Shown piece after piece: positions 34,001 to 49,000 of a DNA stretch of 60,556 bases (its first letter is position 1; each line of letters begins with the position of its first letter). The translations under genes and the position numbers were made by a program. A model generated the notes under the pieces. That model was not told where the DNA came from, searched no databases, and saw only the letters and a list, made by a program, of their open reading frames with translations. Source of the DNA: Phoronis australis (Eukaryota > Phoronida > Phoronidae); contig NMRA01000922.1 of assembly GCA_002633005.1 (NCBI GenBank), positions 1 to 60,556 on the forward strand. Direction: 5' to 3'.

Positions 34001-37000
34001 GTCTATTATGCCAACGCATATGCGAGCTTAAGCCAGATTGTGACCGACTCTTCCTAATCCATTTACAAATTAATGCACATGGCTTTGGTGCACTGCTGAA
34101 GAAAACTTATCCGCCAATTTCTCTTATAATGCATCGGTCTTTAAAATTCGAAGACATCTATGACGTTTCAATTGTAAAATATCATGTTGTTCGGTAGCCT
34201 TACCTATTGTTCATTTTTTTACTTTGAAACTAGTACGCTAAACAGGCACGTTGGCAACGACAGCACTTATCTCATCCAATACACAATGGACCAAGCCCAT
34301 TAGTATATGTAGGGAGTAGCTCACTTCAATACATGACGGCCCGGTCAAGACTTTGGTATTACTAGGAACTCGCAGGATATTCTCGAGTGAACAGAGCACA
34401 CTTTCTCGTCCACTTGCGAGCAAATCGTGTTAGCGTAAGAGATCCCTAACGACATAAAGCAGTGTTTTGGTCAACACTGTATCTATGTACCAATGGATCG
34501 GATAAGCCTCAACGCAAAGGCGAAGAACTACGATTTCAATTGTTTGCCGCCAAAGAATGTTAACTGAGCAATACATGGTACCTTGTGGCTCAAGACAATG
34601 TGTTTGCGATTTATTGAAGAAACTACTGCGTCTTCAATTGTTTAATGGATACTTCATTCAATTATTGACCGTATTTCCATGTTTTGATGCATGCCATTTT
34701 CGATAGCCAATTGAGTTCATGGATTTCCGTTTGCGCTGAGGCTAACATTTGCGATGCAAGCTTAGTCCTCCTCCACTACCGGTGACAACGAAAGTCTTAC
34801 TCACGCAAATTGCAACTGTAAATGCTGCAGGGCATCGACTGCGTGCTGTTATGGAGGCAAGGAGCAGTGAGGTTCCCATGGGTAGTCAGGTTACATTCCC
34901 TTGTTCTTATCTGTACACCACCACCGCATGTCTTACTGCACTCTTGCCAGGAGCCCCATTCTAGCCATTCCCCAGGAACTGAAATATAATAAAACAATTA
35001 CCAGCTCTATGCTGGTGAAGGATGAACCCTGTCCTCATTTCAAGAAAAAACGAAAACTTTAAAATGACGATGTGTATCTACTTGCACAGAGGGCTACTGT
35101 AATGCAAAAACTGCGACCTATTAGAGTTTCAGTTTGCGAAGAGTGCGAACTCTCATCGTGGTGATGTGACTCATCATGAATTCATTGAACTTTTCATTTA
35201 ATATTCAAGTCAGCAAACTTGTCCAAAACCAAGTTTTAACCGGCAACAATACTGCATGTTCTGAATTTACAACACTGTTTTGCAAGCCCAACATCGCCCC
35301 TTAAAATATAACTACGCAAAACAAAGCGCTTACTCGGACAAGGATTCTCATTGCACACTTGCTGCTCACTCGCCGCCCCTTCGCAATCATTTCCATTGTA
35401 GAATGGACCGTAGCACGCCCTGGATCTGTTCCATATACCTCCTCCACACGAAACAGAACAGTCAGACCACCTCGACCAGTCGTTCCAAACACCATCGACT
35501 GCAATGGCATGGCAATTGAAAACCAGTTTCCTACTTTGATCANNNNNNNNNNNNNNNNNNNNNNNNNNNNNNNNNNNNNNNNNNNNNNNNNNNNNNNNNN
35601 NNNNNNNNNNNNNNNNNNNNNNNNNNNNNNNNNNNNNNNNNNNNNNNNNNNNNNNNNNNNNNNNNNNNNNNNNNNNNNNNNNNNNNNNNNNNNNNNNNNN
35701 NNNNNNNNNNNNNNNNNNNNNNNNNNNNNNNNNNNNNNNNNNNNNNNNNNNNNNNNNNNNNNNNNNNNNNNNNNNNNNNNNNNNNNNNNNNNNNNNNNNN
35801 NNNNNNNNNNNNNNNNNNNNNNNNNNNNNNNNNNNNNNNNNNNNNNNNNNNNNNNNNNNNNNNNNNNNNNNNNNNNNNNNNNNNNNNNNNNNNNNNNNNN
35901 NNNNNNNNNNNNNNNNNNNNNNNNNNNNNNNNNNNNNNNNNNNNNNNNNNNNNNNNNNNNNNNNNNNNNNNNNNNNNNNNNNNNNNNNNNNNNNNNNNNN
36001 NNNNNNNNNNNNNNNNNNNNNNNNNNNNNNNNNNNNNNNNNNNNNNNNNNNNNNNNNNNNNNNNNNNNNNNNNNNNNNNNNNNNNNNNNNNNNNNNNNNN
36101 NNNNNNNNNNNTCGAAACCCCCCCCCCCCTCCCCCATTGGCTAGAACGATAGTGACGCCCTGCACTAGCTATGCTGAAGTCAGTGAGAGACGGACGCAGC
36201 GTCGCCAACTCAAGTAAGCAAATTCCAGTATTTGACTTACTTTTTCTATATTAAACTTATACTAAGCCCACACTTCAGTGTCACTCACAATTCTAATATG
36301 CAATTTTTGTATCAAAAAGGTAGTTGGTTCTGGTCATTGATGCTCATGAAAATCAAATCTGTAATGCGGTTTTTTCCAAAAAAGAAATCCACTTCATATG
36401 AACAAAAATGATGCTGAACATGTTTTTGTTTGTTTGTTTTACTCATCCCCAGGTAAGACAGGACGCTTCAATTCTTGTTTACCTTTACTCACATAGCTCT
36501 GTGTAATTCTTCAAAAAAGAAAACAAGACTTTGGCTGAAATTGATGAGAACGCACGGATTTTTAATCGGTTAGTGCAGATCTAAGAATGGGTCGGGGTAC
36601 AGACCCCAACAAACAATAATTTTAGTCTATCTGCTGTAGACTGGAATTCCAAAATTCCATTTAAACCATTTTCAAACGATCAATGATTTTAGGATACACT
36701 CTGACGCTTGCAGTATATAAAAACAGTTCGGTACCTGGACATGGCGTCACGTTGCATACTCTAGATTCTGTTGTTTTCTGCTCACATTCTTTTCCACCAT
36801 GGAAAGGTCCATGGCACGTGCGATTTCGCGCCTGCACTCCATCACCGCAGGTGACGCTGCATGAGGCCCATGGGGACCAGGGGAGATAAATACCGTCCAC
36901 TGAAATCGACACAATCCAGGCCTGAAGTCCGCGGACCCAAGACATTAGCTACTTGCGGCAAGAAAGATTCAATTATGGAATGGAAATTCATTCCGTCCCA

Positions 37001-40000
37001 CAATTCAACAATTCAACCTCTCCTAGCAATCAACACTGCATTTTTCAAAAGTTCGATATTGTAAGCAAAATACTCGCTTTTCACTAATTGCTTTTTCGCC
37101 ATCTCCTTTTTTCGCAAGGAACGGAGCGTACCCAAGTATACAACGGAAGAGATTCCTTAAAAGAGTGTGATACAATCTCGTCGCCAAATCGGTGTCAGTG
37201 CGCCGTCGAACCTCAACAAGATGATCAAGTTAAATCTTTCTTACCAGGGCATGGCTGTCTGTTACAACCCTCAGACAAAGTGGCGTTTCCTTTGCATGGC
37301 TTTCCTCCGAAGTATGGACCAATGCACGTTCTATTTCTCTCGCGGTGACCACCACCGCAGCTGACGTCACACCGCCCCCATTCTTGCCAGCTGTCATAGT
37401 ATCCATCAACTTTTGAAAATAATCCATTTCACTTGATTGTAACATCATGTTTGAAGTATCCTACATTCATTAGACAATTTAAATAGAAGCGCATAATCAA
37501 TAAAAATGTGTTCAAATACTCGAATCAACATCGTCTCTAAGAGTGTCATGATTTTTTGAATTGTTATTTCCATAATCGTGAGTTGGACATGGCTGAGTGC
37601 AAAGATTTTAGCTCTGTGGGCGAAGCGCCACGTGAGACGGAATATGAGCTAACTTAGAGAAATCACTGTTACACACTATTAAACACGGTATAAAGTACCA
37701 CAGTCACGTGTACTCTGAAAATATTTCCATACCAGGACAAGAAGTGTTACTGCAAACCCGTGTCTCTTCCCTTGATCCGGAACAGTTCAGACCACCATAA
37801 AACGGACCGTCGCATAGCCTCGACCGATGCTGTGCACCGCCTCCGCAAGTGACGTCACACGTGCCCCAGTGTGACCAAGACTTCCATACACCGTCAACTT
37901 TGAAGTTGGTAAAACAGTAAAAGAGGAAAGGTCACACGTACATGTAGCTATCTCTTCTTCACTTTAAACAATCGAGAACTACTTTTTTGATCCATGGCTA
38001 GTTACGTAGAAAATATCGTTATAATGAACTTACCTGGACAGTTGTGTTCATTACAGGATTTTGAAGCGTTTACAGTCCCATTGCAGTTTAAGCCACCGTA
38101 AAACGGTCCCACGCATGATCTGGTCCTTATCTGAGCACCTCCTCCACAGGTGGCGCTGCAGTCTCCCCAGCCCGACCATTCGTTGAAGTGCCCATCCACT
38201 TGACGCAGACAAGCAACAAAATAGTGAAACAATCTTCTCAGAGGATAATAATAGGTAACATCAAAGTTGATATGACTAAAACATTTTGGTTATGTCTTGG
38301 GTGCAAATTCAGTGAGACAGTGTTAGACATGGGAATGGAACTTCTATTTGTCATTAGTGTTTATTCAACGAATATTCAACCAAATCACAACTAATGCTTC
38401 TCGGACCATCTGCGATGGACGACAATATCTTAAGTCTTAATGGGATAGCCTCCTGGGCCATTTATAATTCAATTTTCTATTGTTGCAAAAACATTGTAAC
38501 GTTTCAGGTCGATACGCTGTTCCGCCATAAATTGTCGCCATCGATATAACCTGTCGCCCGGACAACAGTTTAAGTCGATGGCGACTATTTATGCCTGTGA
38601 CTCCGACTCAATTTTTGACCTGAGCTTTCAGATAAGTCTCGCCTCCCCGGGAAACATTTTATGTCGCCAAAGAAATGACATAAATTATAAGGACAAAGTA
38701 GTAACGATGTAATTGGGAGAGAAACTCCAGTTCTGTTTTCCACGTGTGCTTAGTAAATGGACACAGAGATCAGACCAGTTGCTAGGGTATGCCAAGGCTG
38801 CGAACGTGCCCCTCCCAATTGAAAATGCGGTCTGCTCAATTTTAAACCTGTTTCTGGCATTTCGGGCAACAAAATCACTATTCAAGCTTTTCTAGGAAAC
38901 GAACAGCCTTTTTAAAATACCGTATGATTCAAAGGCAAGATGGCGGTGCAACTACTCCCAGCGACGACCATCCTGGTATCAATAATACACTGTACTTACA
39001 TTTTATTCCATGTGGCAAGTTGCTCAGACTACTGGTATATTTATACAGTTTTAACTCTTTTTTGACACCGTGCAAATGTACAGGTAAGTCAAAATAAAGT
39101 CCATTCTGGCAACATTAATTGGGCGACTTTTGCTTCTGCCATCTACGCAAACCCACTATCACTTGCCATTGTCAAACTATGGAGGCGAGAATTTATGTCA
39201 CTGCTAAGTAACGACATAAGTTGTCGCCGAGCGACAATTTATGCGGGAGCTCCCGATGACAACAATTTATGTCGTAACATACGTTAGTCCTTCATCTGGA
39301 AGAACAGCAGAGTTGCAAGTCTCCTCAATGCCTTCAATATTTTAACGAGAGAAAATGAGACTTTGTCCCCACACAGTTTTTCTTCGCCGCAGTCCTACTG
39401 CGACCTTAAGCTAAAATTTGAACTGTAATAGAGACATCAGCACTATGACTTTGAACTGATTATACCAAAAAGAATTGGGTACTTTTATTCTGTACAAAGA
39501 GACTATGAACATTATGATAGAGACATTCAATGGTCTACAACAAGACGGAGGAAGGTTGAAACATGCGGTTTTTTGAGGTACAACTTGTAACATTTACGTC
39601 AAGCACTGAACTCCCTGAATAGTATGAAGACCTGTAATAGAGACTCAGATATTAAAAGCACGGTAATATTTACTGGATTGGATGTGCAATATAAAAACTA
39701 AAAATTTCACTGGGGTGATGATAACCTTCCTAAAATTACAAACCTCTGGTTCCAATTTTGCTTCTTTATCTTAAGATTTCACGAGACTTTCGTCGGACAA
39801 CTTAAATTATTGGCATGTTAAAGGTCCTGCCTCTTATTGGATATTATCACAGACTGAGCAATTAAGGTACTAAATTGCGTTAATGGCTACCATTTAGTCA
39901 ACCGTTCTCGTACCTGGACAATGGCGCTCATGACAAACTCGCGTTTCATTTCTTGTTCCATTGCAGTCGTTACCGTTATATAACGGTCCGAGGCATGTTC

Positions 40001-43000
40001 TGTTTCTGATCTGATGGCCTTCACCACAGGAGGTGCTGCAGACAGTCCACTGGCCCCAAGTGTCAAACACTCCATCAACTATAACGAGCGTAAATAGTCT
40101 AAATGAAGCACTGTACCGGTCCACTGAATGAAATTGGATAATCGGATGTACTAAGTGACAACTTCGCGGTGATTTGAGCCCGGGTCAGTTTCATGAAAGG
40201 TAACTTTAAAAAGCATGGAACAGGAAAACTGTCTCGTAAAAATCTCGTTTAATCATGTTGTGGCGAATCTATACTTCTTGGGATTGTTAACGTGAGAGTT
40301 GCTCATTTTGAATATTGTAAAATTTTCTAGAAAAATCGTAAGATTCACTATTTTTGAAAGACAGGCGAGATAAAAACTCTTTTATCCCAATGTCGTTTCC
40401 AAATTCTCCACCCCTCATAATATATATACACGCAAGCGCTCAAAGAAGTCGGACTGGCTTTGGCTCGAAATCACCACTTTTATATAAAAGGTCAAAGATC
40501 ACATGTCCATGTAAGGGAAATGCAGTACGTCCATGCCCTTCCATACCACATATGAAGCTGTGGTTTGCCATGAGGGAGAAAAAACGACAAAATAACGAAC
40601 AGCTGACAGATTGTTTTTTGAAATTTGAAACTAAAAGAAAAATGCCTTGACATGAACAGAAATTCAAAATCTTTAGGAACACAACGTAAACATGCCTGGT
40701 GAACAATTTGATTTCAGTTTCAGTGTCAGGGATTCACTTTGGAAATGCAATGTAGTGTGTTTTTCACGTTTTATGCCACTTTAAATCTGACATGAGATTG
40801 TGAAAGATGATTAGAAAGTTGATCTTGCGTTACACACAACTATTTCTGAAAAATAAAAATACTGACTCCAGCAAAAGTACAGTATCTTAATGAAATGCAA
40901 GTACATGTAATTGCTGGTTACTAAAGATAAATAAGTTCATATATTAACTTCCTCCTAGATTGTACTGCGCTCATATTTACTTGGCTATAATTTATTCAGC
41001 TGAAGTGCGAGCTTAAGACAAACTTTCTGTCTTAGGTCTGAAGACACTTTCATGAAACATATCCCTGGCCTCACGTATGAATGAGAGGCCCTTGTTCAAA
41101 CGCTAGATCCACTTTCAGACTCTTGGGTATTCGTAATATGCCTCCTGGATCTTTGCGCTCGTTCTTGGTTGTGGAAGACTTCGAGTGGATTCCGTAGACC
41201 AGAAAAACACGCGAAAACATATGAATTCAGAAGCAAACCTCATACACACACGAGATTCTTACGTCTGCAGAACTCAGTGCCGTGTATAATGCATACGCAA
41301 TGCGTAAGCTATGGTCATAAACAATTGAGTAGAGGAATTTTCAAGACATCTTGCATTTCCGCCTGTAAATGTTGAATTAAACGTTTCCACTTGGATATTG
41401 AAAGCCTGAGGACAGTCATACATATACTGTACATTTGTATGAAGGATAAAGTAAGTTAGATTACATTACTTGGACAGTTCTGTGAATTACAGGTGCGACT
41501 TTCGTTATTAACACCTTGGCAGCGTCTACCACCATGCTGAGGTTCTTTGCACATCCTAAATCGCCACTGGAATCCGCCACCACACGAAGCATTGCAGCTC
41601 TGCCAGACAGTCCATTCTCCAAACAAACCGTCCACTGAAAAAACGTCCGTTTCAGCTTACAGTTGCTTAGGTTTGATTGCCCTCACCCGACTGGTCGTAA
41701 GACAAAGTATGAGTGTGCGACTCGGGGTATTTCACTGGGAGCACGACTATAAATGATGATATTTTACAAATTCGTGATCTGTTCATAGGAAAACGAGAAC
41801 TGACTAGGTACATGTAGAGTATTGATAGTAACTGCACCTCCCAACAATTTGTGAATGTCACTCAGACTCTTAAAATCTCGGAGAAGGTTCCAACGTAGCT
41901 AACTTTAGAGTTTTTTTAAGACCTCAAATATCATGTCCACAAAATGAGTTTCGTGTTAAGATTGACAGAAGACAAGTTTCAGATGTGCTGAGAGTGATAC
42001 TGTAGAATTTTAGACATATCCAGCCATAAAATGGCATTGAAATTGAACAATTTCTACGTGTCGGTCTCATCTGTTCCAAAACAGCATGGTTTGACTTGGA
42101 ACAGGTAATGTAAGTCAACCTTACGGTAGAGTTACAGCCCTCAGACTGAGCGATGTGGTCAAATTATTACAAGCTTGTGATTAACTGAAATAACTCTTAC
42201 CAGGACAATTGTGGTCATTGCAAACCGAGGTCTCGTTGTGTTCACCCTGGCATTCATCTCCACCGTAGAACGGGCCCTTGCAACCTCGGTGACGAAATCT
42301 CCAGCCACCACCACAGGAGGCGCTACAGTTGCTCCAAGATGACCAGTCTTCAAATACCCCGTCCACTAGAATATATGAGAATCAACTAAGTACAGAAACA
42401 ACGTAGTAGTAATTGCATTTGTATAATGAATCAAATCCTTGAATTTTCAAAATTCAAAAAGTCCAATAACATGTAGAAATTACACCTCACTCAGTAGTAC
42501 AACATGTATAATGAATAATTATGTCTAATCTAGAAAGGACATACTAGGCGGATTTAGGGGGAGCAGGGGGCCCAGTCCCACCCCGCCCCCCTTGCTGCAG
42601 GAAAAATTAAACAGCAAGAGCGTGAAGAATTATTGAGTTTATTAAAGAACCCCTGTAATTAACATGCGACTGAAATAAGATTTACCAATGTGTGCAGTTT
42701 TACCGTTTGAGATTGTGCGTGTGTGGGGGGCTCAGACCCAGACCCAATTGCTAGCGTCCGATCCAGACCGCCGGTGCAATCGGTTTCCCGTATTTTTATA
42801 GTCGTCCATACCCTCAGAATTTCGAGCTCCCTTAAGTTTTAGGCTTTGGGCGCTCACGCTATCTTTCTTTGCGCGGTTACCCGAGACAAAGTGTTGTAAC
42901 CACCCTTATGACATCCTAGACCCGCGACTGAAGGAAACTGAGATTTCTACGCATGTTTATAATCTATTTATTCTAATTGATCTCCTTTTAGTTGGCGCCG

Positions 43001-46000
43001 ACAAAGTGACACGTTTGCTACAAATACAAAGTACATATAGCTGCGTCAATAATCTTTGTTAGGCGTACATTTACAGGTTCATGTATATACCTGGGCAATG
43101 CTGTGCATTACATTCTTCAAAGTCTTCACCGTGACCAGGACATGATTTCCCACCAAAGGCTGTGCCACCGCAGATGCGATATCGCGTTCGACCACCACCA
43201 CCACACGTCGCGTTACACTGCGACCATCTACTCCAGAGGTTCCACTGACCATCCACTGTTGGTTCAAAATTCCATTAGTAAAATCACAAGTACAACCAAA
43301 GGTATCACCTGAGTTCGTTTACATGCTATAAACGAGATTAGTCCGTATGCCAAGGTTTTATTATTTTTTGCATGTAATGTGCTTACGTCGGTTACAAGAA
43401 TTTGAAACAGTAACGTTCACAATATGGAGTGGACAGTATCTCACACAAGTATCAGAAATTAGCAAAAGCTATCATTTATTACGTAAGTCCCACGCAGAGC
43501 TACAGGAAATTGGGCCAGGCCGAAATTCAATTCATTGTTTTAACGAAACTTCTAAGCCATCAAACCACTCGGTTCTGTACGTGACGTCATAGTGTGTAAT
43601 TAACTCAGCCATTTTAACACGTGTTCATTTATTAATTGGTCGAACTTCATTCCTTCAAACTTAAAAACTAATGCAAAACAATTAAATCAGATTTTACTTC
43701 CAAATGACGCTGTTACAATTCAGCATATCTCTCGATCTTTTCGAAAAACCAAAACAGGGATATACTAGACCTTGATTTTTGAATTTCTGGGCTTCACGTA
43801 GCTTATTGAATTCACGTTCCGTGGTAAAATAACGTGTATTTTACGAGATGCCAATATGCTATGCACATGTATGCCATATCTCAAATGACTTACAATGTTA
43901 TCAATTGGTGACAAGGAAGGGAAGATTACATGTAATATTTAAAACAATGCAAAAGAATTTGAAAACCTTTAAATCGAGCGATCGTGTAAAAGGAATTAGT
44001 AACCCAAAAAGCAACCCCAGAGAAAACATCCTACCTGGACAAGGGTTACCATTGCAGAAATTGCTCTCAAAGCTTTGTCCGTCACATGGCTTGCCGTTGT
44101 TCATTGGAGGAACACACGCACGTGACCTTGTTGTAGACCCTCCTCCACAAGACGCGTTGCATGAAGACCAAGCACTCCAGCTTTCGTAATAACCATCGAC
44201 TACAACAATTAAAAGCCAATTAATTGAAACCAAGTGCGGACCAATTACCGAAGGAGACGCACCGACTAGGCTAAGTGTCGTCTACTTGAACGTTAACCAA
44301 TTGCACTAGAGACTGAGGACATACATGTACGTGTCGAGAGAAAGTTGTAACAAACTATTCAATCGAGATTGAAATGTCATAACTAGTATTCAGTTCATGT
44401 TATACAGGGACTGTTGTCCTCAAAACAAAACGTCTCTATGCACATTCGTCATTCTTTGGTGACTGTCGTCGGCACATGGATGATAAGCTGTCCAATAACT
44501 TGTGCCTGATGACTCATTTCTTCAAACGAGGCACTACTATGAACAAAGACGTCTACTCTGACCAAAACTCCCAAACTTTTGAAAAAGATGTTCTGTCACA
44601 GAATAAAAACTTAAATAGTTCTCGAGGAAAGCAAGCAGTAGACAATATTTTTAACATCTAATGAATGTTTTATTTAAATGGACACCGATAATGTTTCAGG
44701 AGTACGGTTAAGATCACTTATGGTTATAACTTTGCTATCAACTCTTCCTGTTCTTGTTGCAGGAAACTTACGAGATCCGTAAATCCTAGAGGTCGTTGGC
44801 GCTTAAAATGTACCGTCAAGTTAAGCCAAGTCTCAATTAAGTGGCTATACACCTATATTTCGCCCAAGAAGTGAACCGTCGATTTTACACCACGTAACGC
44901 TATGGGATTAGTCTCAGCTTAATTTTTACTCAGATAGCAGTAATTTCAGTAGATTTAAATAGAGAGTTCGTTATTCCTTGAGTCCTCCCTTGGCACATAT
45001 AATCTTGGCTATACATCTTGTTGAGTCTGGTCTCAATCAGTAACGAACTGCAAGCTATTTCTAGGCCCTGAAATCCCCTTCAGTTCGACTAAAGTACTTG
45101 TGAAACATTTCATCTTGGCTAGTGGTCTAAACCAAACTGTGTATTTGAGATGGAACGCGGTCTCATAGAAGCTTTAACCGTACAGTAAGCCCGAATAATT
45201 AAAATTTAAACCCAATATCCATGAATTGTACTCCACAGTCGAAACAATTCGAATTGGTGCTTACTTGGACAAAAACTCTGCGCGCATTCTTTAAGTTCAA
45301 TAACGGACCCTTCACAGGCCTTCCCTCCATGCAGCGGTCCACGACACGTCCTGTTACGCCACTGCCCACCACCTCCACAAGTCACGTTACATTCTGTCCA
45401 TTGTGACCAGGATAACCACACGCCATCGACTGAAAGATCGTAACGTTGGTGTAATTTTCTGCAATAATCTAACTGTTAAAAGAGGTGTTGTTTGTTTGGA
45501 GTTATTGTACTAGTTTAGCAGCATCTACTTCAAATATACGTGTTCGTCGACACACTTATATTTGAAAAAACAATAAAATAATAAAAAAAAAAATACCTGG
45601 GCACACATTGGTATTGCATATCTTTGTCTCCTGTGCATTTCCTGTGCAGTTTCGTCCCCCGTAAAGAGGTTTGTCACAGTATCGTGAGCGAACCTTCTGT
45701 CCTCCGCCACACGACTTGGAACATCCGGTCCAGTTAGACCATGCTCGCCAAACACCATCGACTACATGAACGTTATAGAATGTGTCAAAGGCACTTTAGC
45801 ATGGAACCATTAATATGTGAACGTGTAACATATCAAGAACAGTCAAGTGGTATTGATGATATCGGCAGGTGTAGTAAACAATGCACACATCACATGAAAA
45901 ACTTTTTTTAAGTTTTAACTTTAGTTTCAGTACACAGACTTGGACACGACCAATTTACTTTTAATTTACAGTCACAATCAGTGTAAATTCATCCGTGGCT

Positions 46001-49000
46001 TTAGGTAACGTGTAAGCAAAGTCAAAAAGCACTTACTTGGACAATCGCGTAGGTTACAAGTTTCTGTCTGGTTTTCATATCCACTGCATGGTATGCCACC
46101 AAAGAAGGGCCCGGAACATGTTCTGTTACGAATTACGCTGCCATTTCCGCACGAGCTACTGCAAGAGCTCCATTCAGACCACGTGACCCATGCTCCGTCG
46201 ACTCGAGTTTGCAGTGAGATTCATTACACACGATAAGAACCACAGCATTTGACAACACCGAGTACTAGACAAACGAGGGATTCACGGCCGAGACCACAAT
46301 AATACAGAAATAGGAAAAAACGTGTTTTTTTTTACATGTATATTGGCCATCAACAACAGCACGATATGATTTGGAGAGGAATGGAGGCTACATTCAATCA
46401 TGCTTGACGAATGAAATGGGTCGTTGATTAAAATGACAGCAAGGTAAGAAACATGCATTACCAAGGAATAGTCCAGCTTAAGCACTCACCTGGGCAGTAG
46501 TGTATACTGCAGTTGCGCACGTCTAAGGAGTTTCCGGTACAATTTTCGCCGCCATAGTATGGACCCTCGCAAGTACGACGTCGAGTCAGCACACCACCGC
46601 CGCATGTTGCAGAACAGTTTGCCCAGGAGGTCCATTCCAACCAAACACCGTCCACTACAATCACATACATGCGAATGAAAACTTGGCTAAGTAAAATAAA
46701 TACGAAAACACACAAACCATGAAGAAGAAAACTACATGTACATGTATGTCATGTACATGCATACGGTTTCAATTCATTGAAACGAAAAATCCGAAATTCA
46801 TCTAAAGCTAAGCGTAAATGTTGATAGAGGATTTAAAATACTTGGTTTTATTCATAATCATAATTTCACCATTTTTGCACAATTTTGATTTACGATAGGT
46901 GTTTTATTACTTATAATGTCTGACAAGATCCCATTGCATGTGAAGATACTATAAATCCTATCGCTCTGAGTGCGAATCAGTAAACCTCTACATGTGCTCG
47001 CAAAACGTAATCCAAAATCGTTCATTGTCTCACCTGGACAGTGTTGCAAATTACATTCCCTATAATCGAAAGAATGTCCGCTGCAGTTTTGCCCGCCATG
47101 TTTTCCGCTGTCACACGAACGAAGTCTAACTTGAGAACCGCCACCGCAAGATGCGTTACATGCAAACCAGTCCGACCAGTCCTTCCACACACCGTCCACT
47201 GTTGGAAGAGGCAATGGATTAACATATAATTGCCACTAAAATGTCAATAAACTATTTAAGGACTGCATTCTTAAAGTTTGTCACAAAGCACTTCAACTAT
47301 TCCAGAAGATATGCCTTGTCGACACCAGGCATTGGTTTGACATTGTGTACCATGAGTGAGAGTTGTTTGTATTTGTCTGGAATCGATTTGAGGACATTTT
47401 CGTGTAGTCATCGATCAGTCGTGGATACATTCTACATGACAAAAATCCTTCTAGTGGTAACGGATTTTAGCTTGTTAGAGAACCCTGTATAAACCATGGA
47501 ATCTTACATTTTCAGATATTAATCTGATCAGCCGTCTCTGAAATACTATGATGTTCTGAAATTTGCCAAATTTGGACATTTTTCTAAATTTACTTCCAGT
47601 GGAACAAAGGTCACGCTCGAAACGAATAATGGGGTTGCCGGAGGCTTCCTTAAAAACCAAAAATATAGTAAAGCAGGTCAATTTCCTTTAAAATCATTAA
47701 AGTTTTAAACTACAGCATTCATACCCGTACATGTACTTGATTCTTGATAAGAAATTTTCACTTTAATCCAAAAAGTAGTCCACCAGCCTTATGTTGTGTA
47801 CGTTTGTTGCACATCATGGACTTACATGTACTGTTCAGTTATTTCTAAAAAACACAATTTAATGACCATAGACCTTTGGTAAAATATGAAGGGCGGAGCA
47901 AAACTACCCAGTGAGACTAACAACAAATATGTCCATTGCTTGTACCCCCGTCGCCATACAATGCCCTGTACTACTTCAGTCCACTCCTCACCTGGACAAG
48001 GGATTTTGTGACATGACTCAGCTGTGACGTCTGAACCCTTACAATTTGCCCCTCCGTACAGCGGACCGTGACACGTACGACGTCTGCTACGAGTTCCGTT
48101 CCCGCAAGAGGCGCTGCATTCTGACCAATCCTGCCATTGGTTCCACATTCCATCAACTAAAAATACGTAAAGCTGCTAGAAACCATTTCCTGGCATCAAA
48201 AATGGCTTTTTACAGTCGTTTTTTTTCTCTTCCAAAGTAACGTTGTCGTGTTCTTACAGTGTACATTAACCCTGGTTACATCATTTCGGGGGGGGGGGGT
48301 GAAATTAACTGACCCCAAGAAGCAAAGTTTATGAGGCTGGTCAGGACCATCTATAAATCATCAACTCAAATCAAGCCTAACCACTTCTACATGTAATTTA
48401 GTCAGGAACAAAATGAGACCAGTGTTATAATGGCAAGTAACCTAAAAGAAATGTTGTCCTTTACCGAAGGCACCGGCTTACTGCCCCTTTAACTGTTATC
48501 GTATGAAGATTCACACGTGCACTACAGTTGGTTCACGTGCTTAATGCTCTGGATGAAAAGGTACATGTACACTGTAAAAGCATGAGTCAATCATAATCTT
48601 CTTACCAGGGCAGTTGAGTTCATTACACTCTCGAGACTCGGTGGTGTTTCCAACACAACTCTGTCCTCCGTGGTAAGGACCGTCACATGACCTGTACCTG
48701 TAGTGGACTCCGCCACCACAAGACGCGCTGCATGTACCCCAGATAGACCAAGACCGCCAAAATCCGTCCACTGGAAAAAGGAATGAACCAAATTGGAAGC
48801 AATTCTCGTAAAATACCGTTTTTATTTGGCATTTCCGACGTAGCTTGAATTCTCAAACTATGGTCAGTAAGGATTTTTTTCTCTGTACAAAGTCCGCCAT
48901 TAGATGTCTTATAATATAAAATTGATATATTTATTCTTATTTTCTCCTGATCTCCTTCCTTGAATGCAATGAAAACACAACTGTACTGTGTGACGCCCGG

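Noticed and set aside
35236-36208. Apparent open frames of 220-310 codons across the N gap on both strands
   Set aside because: They are artefacts of translating N. Only the TSR-23 part (35,334-35,498) is real.
37230-37448. A 72-codon minus frame overlapping TSR-21
   Set aside because: It is the wrong phase. The splice sites and the cysteine pattern place TSR-21 in another frame.
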